Shown: positions 1-10,060 of the stretch, one piece after another
Layout of the letters: every line of letters starts with the position of its first letter
Position numbering within the stretch: the stretch's first letter is position 1
DNA from: Chara braunii
Taxonomy: Eukaryota > Streptophyta > Charophyceae > Charales > Characeae
Assembly (NCBI GenBank): GCA_003427395.1
Contig: BFEA01000249.1
Coordinates: 1,194,375 to 1,230,801 of the forward strand
Direction: 5' to 3'
DNA length: 36,427 nt
Made by a program: the position numbers and the translations under genes
Notes under the pieces: model-generated
Databases searched by the model: none
Seen by the model: the letters and a program-made list of their open reading frames with translations, nothing else
What the model was told of the DNA's origin: nothing

Positions 1-666
1 TGGCGCCTTGATGCAGGTACCTCGAAGATGGAGCTGGAGCGATGGCGCCACAGGTAAGTCTCACTGGCCTCCGCCAGTCCTCTCTCCCATCTCTACTACT
101 ACCACCTACTAGCGCCCAGCGCTGAAGACTACTGCTATGGCTACTAGCGCCCAGCGCTGAAGACTACTGCTAGCGCTAAGCTACTCCTGGCAGCGCTCCT
201 CTTGAGTGCTGCGGCCGAATCCTGAAGACTACTTGTCCTACCGTCCAACTACCTACCCGTGAAGTGCATGGGAACTTCCTATGTACTACTCGGGTGCCTC
301 CTGACTGCAGGCGAGGCAGTCCAGGAGGCTGCTCTTGCCAATGCCGAAGGGAGGCAGGGGCTGCCGCTGCAGCTCCTGCTTGAGCTGTCGTGGGGAACAG
401 GCTAGAAATAGCCTGTTCCAAAACCCTGTTTTTGTGCCTGAGTCTTAGGGTAGGTCGAACACGATGAGGGCCTGAAAATGGCCCTCCGTTTCAGGCCGAA
501 AAGCCTCAGGCCCAGAAATAGGCTGAAAACGGAATAGGGCCTGCAGGCCCTCGTTTTTCAGCTTCAGGCTGAAACGACCGGGGCCTGTAAGCCCTATTTT
601 CTAGGCTTTGAGGCTGAAAGTGCGGGACGGGCCCTGCAGGCCCGTGTGGCTACGTAGTATGCCACA
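1..666 (-). repeat. E1a 3' LTR, truncated by window start
   Basis: This stretch matches 23220-23895 nearly base for base (starting TGGCGCCTTGATGCAGG, ending GTATGCCACA), with scattered substitutions and small indels. The complete copy shows that about 130 bases of the LTR lie before position 1. On the minus strand the LTR begins TGTGGCATAC directly after a polypurine tract, and TG...CA ends are present in the full copy. Inside are two tandem 35-bp units at about 109-175 (core CTAGCGCCCAGCGCTGAAG) and GC-rich palindromes such as GGGCCTGCAGGCCC. Confidence 0.88.
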
Positions 667-679
667 CCCCCCCCTCCTT
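667..679 (-). other. E1a polypurine tract
   Basis: The minus strand reads AAGGAGGGGGGGG immediately before the LTR start TGTGGC. This is the expected plus-strand-DNA priming site of an LTR retrotransposon. It lies 12 bases past the integrase stop codon (692-694), so the element has almost no 3' untranslated spacer. Confidence 0.85.
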
Positions 680-691
680 GAAAGACCGAGC

Positions 692-2203
692 TTACCTGCG
701 AGGGAGAAGCTGTTTGTCTGAGGGAGGGACCACAGTCCGGGTGGGAGGGGCTGGTCGTGAAGCTTCCTGAGCTAACCTTTGCTTTTCATAATGCGCGTAG
801 ATCAGCGGTGCGGATGCTTTCAAATCTGCTCCTGAAATCCACCGAGTGTCGTCGCGATCGCATGCTTTGAATGTAACTTTGTACTGTCGCGGCTTGCTGC
901 CGTACTTGCGATCGGTGATGACGCGGTCAACTTCCTGATGACCATCCATAGAAGGAGGGTCCTGCGATCGTCGGCCCGGAAAGTCGTCGCTCTTAGCTGG
1001 TGTGTATGTTGCCAGCTTTGAGGTGTGAAAGACTGGATGGACCGTCAGATGCGGGGGGATGTTGATCACAAATGAAGGGCCATCGGGTTCATCGTCCGCG
1101 GCTGATGTTACGGGCCATGGTCCAAACCACTTGGGAAGCAGTTTGCGTGAGACATCCTGTTCCAGTGCAAACTCTTTCGCGGAAACCCAAACCAGGTCGT
1201 CGGCGCGGATGGGACAAGGCACGCGATGCCTGTTGGCTTGCTGCTGCATGCGGACTTGAGCCTTTTGCATATTCACGCGGGCTTGAGCCAGCAATTCCCT
1301 GTACTTCCGAACGGAAGCGGGAGAGCAAGCGGCATCGATGTCGGCTGGTCGTGGGAGGAGAAGGTCGGCGAAGATACGGCCTTTCCGTCCACCGTGGTGC
1401 AACTCGAATGGAGTCACGCCGATCGTCGGCTGCACCAAAGTGTTGTAGGCGAACTCGATGTCGGGGAGGCGGTCAACCCAATCTTTCTCGTCCGGACGGA
1501 TGAGCGTACGAAGCATCATTTGAGCGGTTTGATGTGCCCGCTCCGTTTGCCCGTCCGTCTGTGGATGCCGAGCCGAACTTGGTTTCATCTTTGTGCCGGA
1601 CTCCTGCATGAGAGCAGTCCAAAATGTCGACATGAAGCGAGTGTCGCAGTCGCTGACTATGTCTTCTGGTACACCGTGGCCACAAATCCAACCGGTGTGC
1701 AAGAGGCGTGCCAGCTCGGGAGCCAAGGAGTAGTACTTGCAAGGGAGAAAACGCGCGTACTTACTCAATCGGTCCACGACCGTGAGGATGCCGTCGTGTC
1801 CGAGGCGGTCGCGGGGGAATGGTCTGGTGACATCCACGGCAATGGAGAGACTGGGTTCTTGCGGGATCGCCATCGGGCGCAGCTCGCCGTAGGGAGTGCG
1901 GTTGCGGGGTTTGCTCCGTCGGCAAACTTCGCAAGAGTCGCAATACCTCGTCACGTCGGTGATGAGGTCGGGCCATCGGAATCGTTGTCGAAGCCGTGCA
2001 ATAGTGCGGTTGACTCCGAAATGGCCGGCGAGTCGTGAATCATGATACTCGCCGAGGAGGCGAGTCCGAAGACGGCGGTCGCGTGGGATACACAGTAAGT
2101 CCTTGCCCCGCGAGTGCAGGAGCAAATACCCATCGGCGATGCGATAGTGGCTGGCCGGCGGGTGATTCGAAGATAGCTGCGCATATAGCGTGGCGAAGTC
2201 TTC
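692..2203 (-). pseudogene. E1a integrase with C-terminal chromodomain (pol 3' end, 5'-truncated)
   Basis: This is the 3' portion of a Ty3/gypsy pol gene; integrase inserts the cDNA into chromosomes. The open frame runs from the junction with E2 (about 2203) to TAA at 692-694 with no stop. It opens with a short spacer after RNase H, then the zinc-binding HHCC module (HDSRLAGHFG ... CDSCEVC). The catalytic core follows with D (IAVDVT), D (IVSDCDTRF) and E (TDGQTERA), all three acidic residues retained. After the core come a GPW/'HPVFHTSKL' C-terminal segment and a chromodomain-like end (YKVTFKACDRDDTRWIS). It is the best-preserved coding stretch in the window, but upstream pol is gone, so it can only be a fragment. 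Long plus-strand ORFs over it (for example 1226-2038) are antisense shadows. Confidence 0.88.
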
Positions 2204-2206
2204 TGT
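2196..2206. other. Junction between E1a and E2
   Basis: On the minus strand, E2 integrase C-terminal coding (ending ..DVLLHLQKT) passes without any LTR, polypurine tract or target duplication into E1a pol (..FATLYAQLSSNHPPASHY..). The E2 frame enters E1a out of frame. A few shared bases (about AGAAGAC) at the switch suggest microhomology-mediated joining rather than transposition. The exact base is uncertain by several positions. Confidence 0.75.
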
Positions 2207-3780
2207 AGATGCAGCAGGACGTCAATGACATAGGACGGGCCAAATGGATCAGTCCCTACTGTGTCTAAGACCTGCCATGGACCCATATATCGAGGCAGCA
2301 GCTTTTGGGAGATATCCTCCTCCCTCGACAACTCAGAACTGGCCACCCAGACATAATCACCAGTGCGGATGGGGGAAGGCCGCCTGTGGCGGTTAGCTTG
2401 TTCAATCATGGCCTTCTGGGCCTTGAACATGTTCGCCCGTGCTCTTTCCACATCTATGCGGTAGCGTCTGGTGAACTCTGCGGTGCCTGGAGTCAGATCT
2501 GACTTAGCCTTATCGATGATATCATCGAGAGGCTGTCGTGGTTCACGTCCCCAGCGTAACCGGTATGGCCTGAACCCAGTCGAGGAATGGACAGACATGT
2601 TATACACAAGCTGTGCTCGAGCCAAGTGGAGATCCTAGTCCTGCTGATCTGGAGAGATGACAGGACGCAACAATTGGAATAAGACTTGGTTCATCACTTC
2701 AGACTGACCATTGGCTTCAGGATGATGACCAGAAGTCATGTCCAATCGTGAGTGCAGATAGTCCTTACAGTAGGACTGTCACTCATCGCTGCAAAACCGG
2801 GGGTCTCTGTCACTGGCTATAGAAGTGGGCGGTCCATGGTGTGTGACCCACCTCTCTGAAAAGGCTGCTCTCACAGCCGGAACTCTGGCCACTTCTGGCA
2901 AGGGGATGAACCTTGCGTATTTGGAGAACCTGTCCACGCAGACCATAACCTGACGCATGCCACGAGGGGTGGTCTTGCCTAAATATGTGAAGTCTATCGA
3001 CACAGATTCAGCAGGGCCATCAGGTATGTGTAAGGGTTTGAGCAGTCCCAAAGGAGACCTATGCTGGACCTTATTCCTTTGGCAGAGCTCACAGGTTTCC
3101 ACATAGCGCAGCATATCACTCTGCATCTCCTTCCAGAAAAAGCGTTGCGACAGGGCTGCATATGACTTTAGGAACCCAAAATGTCCACGGGCGTCATGAC
3201 ACTCTGACATCAGCAGTGTCCTGAGCCGCTGGTCCTGGGGAATGCACAAACGCTCCTCCCCTCTGCTGTAAGTGTACAACAGATCTGAACTCGGCGCATA
3301 GCCTGGTTCAGAGTTACGATCTGCTTGCAAATTCCTGACTATGGGTCCAAAAGTCGGGTCCTGAGGCAGTAGATGAGCAATGGTCTGACGAGTCTCCTCT
3401 TCAAAGGAGTGAGTAGAGGAGATCAATGCAAAAAAGTCAGGCCTAGGAGAGAGGGCGTCTGCTACCTTGTTGTAACAACCCTTCTTATGTTTCAGTTCAA
3501 AGTCAAACATGTCTATGAACTGAATGTACCGTGCCAACTTATCATTCAACTCTCCCTGGGACTTCATCCACTGTAAGGTGGAGTGATCTGAGAAGATCTT
3601 GAAGTATCTTCCCATGAGAAAGTGGTTCAAATGTTCCAGGGCACAGACAAGAGCATATAGCTCTTTCTCGTAGGTGGATTCCTGGAGCTCTTGAGTTTTG
3701 ATCTTCTTACTCATGAAGTCTACAGTCCGTAGACCATTCCCATCATCCTGCTGAAGAACTGCCCCGATGCCATACTGACT
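2204..3780 (-). pseudogene. E2 RNase H and integrase (C-terminus missing)
   Basis: RNase H removes template RNA and integrase inserts the cDNA. The RNase H acidic residues are visible in order: TTDA, YEKELYALV, FSDHSTLQW and KVADALSPRP. A frameshift just after TTDA (near 3770) separates the first from the rest. Integrase follows with its zinc module (CHDARGHFGF ... CELCQRNK), then D (SVSIDFTYLG), D (IASDRDPRF) and E (HPEANGQSEVMNQ). Two in-frame stops interrupt the core: TGA after CSDE near 2777 and TAG near 2636. The C-terminal GPW segment (RYMGPWQVLDTVG) is present, but the chromodomain that should follow is replaced by E1a sequence. Confidence 0.82.
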
Positions 3781-4800
3781 TAGCGTCAGTGGTCAGGATA
3801 AATGGCAGAGTGGGGTCAGGCAACTTCAACACTGGTGCACGAGTCAAGGCCTTCTTGAGTCGTGTGAAGGCCAACTGACAGGGAAGGGACCAAAGAAAAG
3901 GAGTGTCTTTCTTTTTTAGGTTGGTCAGGGGTGCAGCCACTGCAGAAAAGTTCTTGACAAACTTTCTCTAGTACGAGGCTAAACCCATGAAGGACCTGAC
4001 ATCCCTCACTGTCTGTGGCTGTGGCCACTCCTGTATAGCAGCAATCTTGGCTGCTTCAGGAGCCAGGCCTTCTCCAGAGATTACGTGACCCAGATAGATG
4101 ACAGAGGGAACTCCAAAGGAGGACTTCTCTCTGTTGATCTTATATTGGCTGTCGCGTAATGACTGAAGGACTAGGGCCAAGTGCTCCGCATGTTCCCTGG
4201 CAGTTCTGCCGAATACCAGGATGTCATCCAGGTAGACAGCCATGAACTTGTCCAGGTAAGGCCTGAAGATGCGGTGCATCTCTGTCTGGAAGGTACCTGG
4301 GGCGTTGCAAAGTCCAAATGGCATGACCAGGAACTCGTAAGTACCATACCTGGTCTTGAAGGCTGTCTTGTAGACATCGTCCTCTGCCATCTCAATCTGG
4401 TGGTACCCAGATTTGAGGTCGACTTTGTTGAACAGTGTGCAGCCTTGCACCATATCCAGAAGGTCATCCATCCTAGGAAGTGGCTCTGTACTCTTCCTAG
4501 TGATCTTATTGAGACCCCTATAATCAATACACATTCTGAACTCGCCATTCCCTTTGGGCACAAAGAGAACTGGTGCACCAAATTCAGAAATGTTGGGCCT
4601 AATCCAACCCTTGCTGGTAAGGGTCTCAAAATGCTTTCAGAGCTCCTCGAGCTCAGCAGGGGACATCCTGTAGACTCGTCCCTTAGGAGGGACTGCTCTA
4701 GGTAGCAGCTCGATGCGATGCTTGGTTCGCCGGTTGGGTAGTCCAAAGGGCTCCTGCATCAGATCAGCATACTGATCCACAACCTGTTGTATCTTAGGAG
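3775..4800 (-). pseudogene. E2 reverse transcriptase
   Basis: This is the reverse transcriptase domain of E2 pol. Typical Ty3/gypsy blocks are visible: RTKHRIELLP and PPKGRVYRMSP at the N-terminus, RMCIDYRGLNKIT, DLKSGYHQI, FKTRYGTYEFLVMPFGL, and the catalytic YLDDILVF motif encoded at 4223-4234 with both Asp residues intact. Two stops break it: TGA after PAELEEL near 4635 and TAG in the thumb/connection (FMGLASY*RKFV, near 3966), where a Tyr would be expected. The catalytic site is therefore ancestral, but a full-length protein cannot be made without readthrough. Confidence 0.88.
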
Positions 4801-5550
4801 GACAGGAAACAGTGGGAGCGTCTGTTTGCTTGACCAGAGCTATAAACAGACGCTCATGGTCGTACTGGGGCGAGAGAGAATAAAACTCCCTCGCTCTCGT
4901 GAAGTAGCAAGAAGTCTTAGGGTGATGATCAGCAACAATCATGCATGGCTGATACACCCCCTGTCTATTAGGTAGTTCAACCTTTGGGATCTGCCAGTCG
5001 ATCCTTGGGCTGACTGCCTTCAACCACTGCATAGAGAACACCAGGTCAAAGGGTAGGTCAGGGAATATGTAGAAGTTCAGACTATGTCTGACTTCTCCAG
5101 CGATGTCGAAGGTAACGGGGATACCCCGGACCTTCTCCCTGATGGTGAGCATTGTGGAGTCACCTATTCTGACCAGCAAAGGTTGCTGCAACTGCTGAAC
5201 TTTCATCCCCAGGTCCAGCTTCTTAACAGCACTGGGAGATATGAAGTTCCTGGTGGTCCACAATCCAACAGCCCTTTGATCCTGATGTGGTTGATCAGGG
5301 GCCGAAGTAGCATGAGATCAGACTTGTGCTTCTTCTGTTCCTTCAGGTGGAAGAAGAAAGCAGCAAGTGACTGAAGCTCATCCTGCCTCGGGTCCTGATC
5401 CAGGTCAGGATCCTCATAACAGAAGGATGTTGCCCGTGCAGTCCCCAAACTCACACAATCGGTCTCAACCGAAACAGCTGCAGGTTCACCTACCTGAGCA
5501 GATGAAGGTGCAACACTGGGGGGAACTGCAGTCCCCAGGGTCTGTTTCAT
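4801..5550 (-). pseudogene. E2 retropepsin-like protease and linker (pol N-terminus)
   Basis: An aspartic protease cleaves the Gag-Pol polyprotein. The pol frame opens with ATG at 5550-5548, eight bases from the gag stop codon. The active-site region reads GLLDCG and then, after a one-base frameshift at about 5255, TTRNFISPSAVKKLDLGM. Together these correspond to the D-[ST]-G-[AT] loop of Ty3/gypsy retropepsins, with Cys where Ser or Thr is more usual. The downstream GIPVTFDI, NFYIFPDLPFDLVFSMQWL and DWQ blocks are typical of the second half of the protease and its linker to RT. Confidence 0.75.
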
Positions 5551-5555
5551 TTTTT

Positions 5556-7145
5556 TTACTGTCCTGGGCCTGGCATGTAAGGGCAGTCCTTTAGAAAATG
5601 TTGTCCCTCACACCTCAGGCAGACCCCTCGTTCCTTTTTTCTTCTCCACACTCGCTCCTGGATCTTGAGGTCATGCCAGGGGAGAGTGGAGGGATTGAGC
5701 GGGTCAGCTGGCATATGGACATTTTTGGGCAGGTTAGGGCGTTGGGAGGAGGAAGGCCGACGTCCCCTGTCCTTCCCCTTTGCACTGGCTGAGGCTGTGG
5801 TGGGAGAGAACTTCTGTTGTTGCAGAACTCCCAAAACAGCCTGAGTCAGGGCCGCTGCAACATCTGTTTCAGCAGCTGGTCCGGTCCCAGCTGACGGTGT
5901 ATCAGCCTGGGAATCCGAATCAGAAGTTGATGCAGATCCTGCATGTGTGAAGGCTGCCTTTCCCTTTCTACCACCACGAGGGAAGCCACCTTTCCTCCTG
6001 TCAGAGGAGGGGGCCTGAACATGAAGTTTGGCCTCCATGTCCAGGGCTGCGCGGCCAAAGGATCTCCAGTCCTTGTGCCGCACTATACAAAGCCACAACA
6101 AACTTCTCAGGCGCAGCCCTGCAGAAGTTGGTCAGCAGATCATCAGCAGACATGACCAACCCAGGGTTAGAGGTAAGCTGCTCAAAATCTGCAAACAAGG
6201 ATTGCAGGGTACCGCTGTAGCGCTGCTGCCCCAAGCGAGCAATCTTGTCAGCAGCTTTGCGGGCCCGCTCCTTGTCTGCAAAGCGGTCCTCTAGGGCCTG
6301 CAGAAGTCTGTCCACCCCCAGCCCAAAAGCCAGTCCTCCATAGACTGCTGCTGACTACTGGAGGTTGAGGTGGCCCACTTCAAGGCGGGTCCCTCCAGCA
6401 GTCCCAGAATCGTGGCCACCTTAGTCTCTGCACAGACAAAGCCCCTCAAGTAGGCTCTGGTCCCAGCAGCCCAGTCCCCAACATCAGTCTTTGGGTCATC
6501 CCCTCTGAACTTGTTGGGAGCTGGGATCTTGGGACCTCTCTGGTCTCCTGCAACAACAGATGCATAAGATGGCTTGACTGTGGCTTTTTGGGAAGGAGGT
6601 GGTGAAGGGGAAGAATGACGTGATCCGGGGGTTGAAGAGGGAGAGGAGGAAGGTTTAGGTTTCGCTGAGAGGACAGGAGACAGGGGAGCAATCAGTTTGG
6701 CTGCTATCAGCTGAGCAGTCAGATCCTGGATTGCTGTCATGATCTTGGACTGCTGAGCTGCCAGGTCATCCACCTTGTGCTTCAGACGACCTATACGGTC
6801 ATCCCAGTTAGTGAAATAGGAACTGGTGGTTTTGTGTTCCAGAATGGCCCATTCCGCCAGGTTCCTTGTCACCTGTGCACAACGCTCATCAGACACAGCC
6901 TTGCCTAGCTGCTCCAACAGATACTCCTTTCGCGAAGCATCTGTTGTTGCCTCTAGCTCGGCTGCCTCCTGTCTCTCCAACTCGTCAAGCAGGGTCTGTT
7001 CCTACTGCAATCTTTCCTGAATCTCCTTCTTCCTTCGTTGAGTAGCAGTCCAAGGAGTAGTAAGGGTGGAGGTAGTAGGCTGTTCACCTTCTACCTTCAT
7101 CACTACCTCTACCTGTGGCTGCTGCTGAGCGACTTGGTCAGCCAT
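5556..7145 (-). pseudogene. E2 gag polyprotein with zinc knuckle
   Basis: This is the capsid/nucleocapsid polyprotein. I take ATG at 7145-7143 as the start (MADQVAQQQPQ) because it follows the leader and its frame continues into the gag body. The N-terminal part is acidic and Gln/Glu-rich, probably coiled coil. The middle contains a Ser/Pro-rich linker and the retrotransposon-gag fold (FRGDDPKTDVGDWAAGTRAYL, then WATSTSSSQQQSMEDWL). The C-terminus has a zinc knuckle, CLRCEGQHFLKDC, one residue shorter than CX2CX4HX4C. Damage: TAG at 7002-7004, and frameshifts near 6300 and 6080. It ends at TAA 5558-5556. Confidence 0.82.
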
Positions 7146-8663
7146 TTTCCTCTTTCAAGACACACAAAATTAAACCACAACAGAGAGTATGCAGCAATGT
7201 ACAGATCCCTTCAGGCACTCAGAAATCGCTGCCAACTCATACACAGTCAGGTGGGTGAATAAGCACAAACGGTTTGGGTTGGAGCTGTTTCTCTGGGGTC
7301 AGGTGTCAGATAAACAGTTAGTCCAGTAAAATCAAACACACGATTTCCTTTTACTGACCCTGCACCACACTGGAGTTAGTAGAGACAATCCACTACTCTT
7401 CCAAGGAAACACTAGATTTTCAGAGCCCACTAGAAAACAAGAGTAATCAGTGAGAATGAAAGAAGGGCAAGTACAGACAAGAAGGATCAAACAAGCAGAG
7501 CGATTTAGTTAGAGACCCTGTATCCTAGCTCAGACTCAATTTTCAACCCTGATGACTTTGGGGGCCATACCCTAGGGTATGGCGGAGTACAGTATTCACT
7601 GTTTTCAGTGATATACTGGAAATCGAATCAAGTGATTCCGCAGTGAGGACTATTTTTGAATTGCGATTTACTGGGAACTGACATAACTGAATTTTGACGG
7701 TCAGAATTGGAGTTATGACTGACCCTAATTAGCACAAGCTATAAATAGACTCAGCGCAAAACTGCAATTCACAGTATCACTACCTTTCCAGTGCAGAATT
7801 CACAGTCTGAGCATCCCAAATCCAGCGCAATACTGTAAGGCAGTCACATAACAATTTTGGATGCAAAAGAGTCACCAGAGGGTTAGAAATGAGCAGAGGA
7901 AGGTAGGGGAGAGATGGCTATGGCTGTCATGCAGTCTGCGATTTTCACATCCAGTCACTGACAGACAAATAGACCATAATTACTGACTAATCTACTCCTA
8001 TTTGAATCGCTACACAGGTAGGTGCATGGAACGGACTCACTTTCAGAGTATCTTGCAGAGGTTGATGAAGATCTGGCTATGGCAGACTGGAACCCTCACT
8101 TCGCCAATTTCCTCCAGAGCTTTTTCCTCTGTCTTCCACGCACAGAACCACTTCAAACTTGTTGATCCCCTTTCGGAGCCTGAAGCGCTTCACTCCCTTT
8201 AGTCAGATCTACTGAATCTGACCCTGTGGCACCCCAAAACGCCAACTGATAAAATCTCACCACAGGACCTGAGATCCGCGGATGCTATAAATAGCCCCAG
8301 ATGGGGTTATTCTTTCCTGAGATTGACACAGACTGTCAATCTCCCTCAGCGCTGCTCAGGGATGAAGCCTCTCAGTAATCCCTGAAGCCTTCAGGGGTAT
8401 TTTGACACTCAGGGGTACTTTGCTACACTACCCTCAGGGTTGGCTATGGCGAATTGACCCTGTTCTCGCCACTTTCAAACAAGCGCCCTGACAGGCTCAG
8501 TGCGCTTGCTCAGTGCAAGCAGTTCTGAATCCACCGCTTGAAGTCTTCTTTCCTGCTGACTCAATACTGGGGAAGATGAATCACCATGAAGCTCTCGCCA
8601 GTATGTCGCCAGATGAAGAAGATGCCCGTTGCACTCAACCCTCAGTGCTCCAATTCCAATCTC
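7146..8663 (-). other. E2 5' leader, non-coding
   Basis: This is about 1.5 kb between the primer site and gag. No supportable protein is encoded on either strand. It holds a perfect 20-bp palindrome (7564-7583), followed at about 7590-7616 by a hairpin built on CACTG-TTTT-CAGTG, and two copies of a TATA-like string GCTATAAATAG (about 7737 and 8283, plus strand; the complement is also AT-rich on the element's own strand). An alternative primer site/LTR start may lie at 8229-8248 (see findings). Confidence 0.6.
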
Positions 8664-8675
8664 GCTCCGATACCA
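8664..8675 (-). other. E2 primer-binding site (initiator-Met tRNA type)
   Basis: The minus strand reads TGGTATCGGAGC, two bases after an LTR end ...CATAACA. It differs by one base (A to G at position 8) from the common plant site TGGTATCAGAGC, complementary to initiator Met tRNA. The same variant occurs in E1b and E4. Confidence 0.7.
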
Positions 8676-8677
8676 AC

Positions 8678-9771
8678 TGTTATGAACTTGGTTGTCTGAC
8701 GATTTTTACCGCCACTCACACACTGACAGTCTCATACACGCCCATACATGCATAAGAGAAGGGGGAGAGGAGACAGAGTCCACACTGCACACAGATCAGA
8801 GTGGATAGCGGAAGCACGGCCATGCACAGATGGGGAGAAGACACACTGTGTTTCTCACTCTCTGACGATACTCCCAACAACCAATCACAAGGAAGAACCT
8901 GCGAGGATAACAATTGGAATACACACTGATAATGAGCCAATTAACCAAAATTGTTACAGAGTTTGTTCCAGTGTCTCGCCACTCTCAGAACTTCACACTC
9001 CACTCGCTACCCTACACCCAGTTAGTAGCGCCACATCAGAATGGCCTCCCAGAGGCCAGCGCCAACCACCCAGATGAAGAACAGATCCTGCGATGAAGTC
9101 TTCAGTGCCTCTGCACAACTCTGACGAAGAACCGGCAGTTGTGGCTGCCACCACCCACGAGGACTCAGTGAAGAGTCTCCACACAGCCCCGCCACACGCA
9201 GGAACCCACAGGGGCTGATGCGCAGAGGATGCCCCAGCTATGGCAAGTCCTCAACATGCTGGCTATGGCTGCTGTCTGCGGTGAGGGTCTCAGGGTACCG
9301 CCTGCAGATAATCGCCGCTCCAGAACTCTCCTGGCTCCAAACGCTGTGTCGCGAAAAATGAATTCCCAAAAGTCCCAACCCGATTCCCCCAAACTATTAA
9401 TAGACTCTACTACTCTAGCCTAGACCTAGACCGGACTGACTGACCGACCGGTACCGTTTCGGTTTCGGCCTCTCGGCCTCTACCGGACCCGGCTATAGGC
9501 TATAGGACCGTCTATCAGCTTAGGCCCTTAGGGCCTGTCTGTCCTAGAGGTAGCCCGGGCCTGCTAAACGCAGTGAGGATAGCTGTAGGAAAATGGAAGT
9601 ACTGCTGGGCCTATTTTCCCCATATTTGCAGATATGTCCCTCACGAATTTCCTTACAGGTGGGTCTCTCGGTTAGCCCTCAGCCAAACAAAATTACGAAT
9701 CTATCCTACTGCTGTACTGTACAGCCTCGCAGTTAGTCTCGGCAGTCGGAATCAGCAAGTCATTGCACATG
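8678..9771 (-). repeat. E2 5' LTR, outer boundary not determined
   Basis: The plus strand starts TGTTATGAACTTGG immediately beyond the primer site, the correct position for the inner end of a 5' LTR on the minus strand. No second copy exists in the window, so the far end cannot be set; the nearest matching inverted end, ATAACA at about 8907-8912, would give an unusually short LTR. The stretch is not coding. At 9423-9560 it is rich in short GC palindromes (ACCGGTACC-type and GGCCTCTCGGCC-type) like the U3 part of the E1 LTR, which favours a longer LTR reaching at least about 9.6 kb. Confidence 0.5.
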
Positions 9772-10040
9772 TATGGCAATGATACGCGCAAAGGCGCGTC
9801 GGTCACAAACCCCAATGTCACACAGATGTCAGTGAAACGAACGAACTTCAATGTAGCTCAGATATGCGCAAAGACGCACTGGTCACGAACTGCAATGTAG
9901 CTCAGATATGCGCAAAGGCGCACTTGTCAGGAACTGCATTGTAGCTCAGATATGCGCAAAGGCGCACTGGTCATGAACTGCAATGGAGCTCAGATATGCG
10001 CAAAGGCGCACTGGTCACGAATTGCAATGTAGCTCAGATG
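9772..10040. repeat. Minisatellite array A, 44-bp unit
   Basis: Regular 44-bp units start at 9862, 9906, 9950 and 9994 (each beginning ATATGCGCAAAGGCGCACTG, then GTCACGAACTGCAATGTAG), preceded by a degenerate longer unit at about 9782. Each unit contains the hairpin core TGCGC-AAAG-GCGCA. The units differ from each other at only a few bases, so the array is fairly young or homogenised. Confidence 0.9.
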
Positions 10041-10060
10041 GCAATGATGAAGTGCGCAAG

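Larger units (their letters stand above)
1..2203 (-). mobile_element. E1a: 3' fragment of a chromodomain Ty3/gypsy LTR retrotransposon
   Basis: Reading on the minus strand, the order is integrase (2203 to 692), polypurine tract (679-667) and LTR (666 to 1), which is the normal 3' end of a Ty3/gypsy element. The LTR is truncated by the window edge. Protease, RT and RNase H are absent: at about 2203 the sequence switches to a different element (E2). A second copy of the same family (E1b) lies at 20085-23895 and supplies the other half (gag and 5' LTR). The two could be halves of one rearranged element or independent insertions. The sequence alone cannot decide, because E1b is flanked on its right by E3 sequence. 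Confidence 0.85.
2204..9771 (-). mobile_element. E2: degenerate Ty3/gypsy retrotransposon, 3' LTR lost
   Basis: Minus-strand order is LTR (from about 9.77 kb down to 8678), primer site (8675-8664), leader (8663-7146), gag (7145-5556), protease (5550-4801), RT (4800-3775) and RNase H plus integrase (3780-2204). Domain order RT-RNase H-integrase identifies Ty3/gypsy. The element stops within the integrase C-terminus at the fusion with E1a, so its 3' LTR is missing. The outer LTR boundary is unknown because there is no second copy for comparison; 9771, where tandem array A starts, is only a practical limit. Confidence 0.82.

Noticed and set aside
1059-2038. Plus-strand ORFs of 66-270 codons over the E1a integrase
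   Set aside because: They are antisense to a well-conserved integrase and show no domain.
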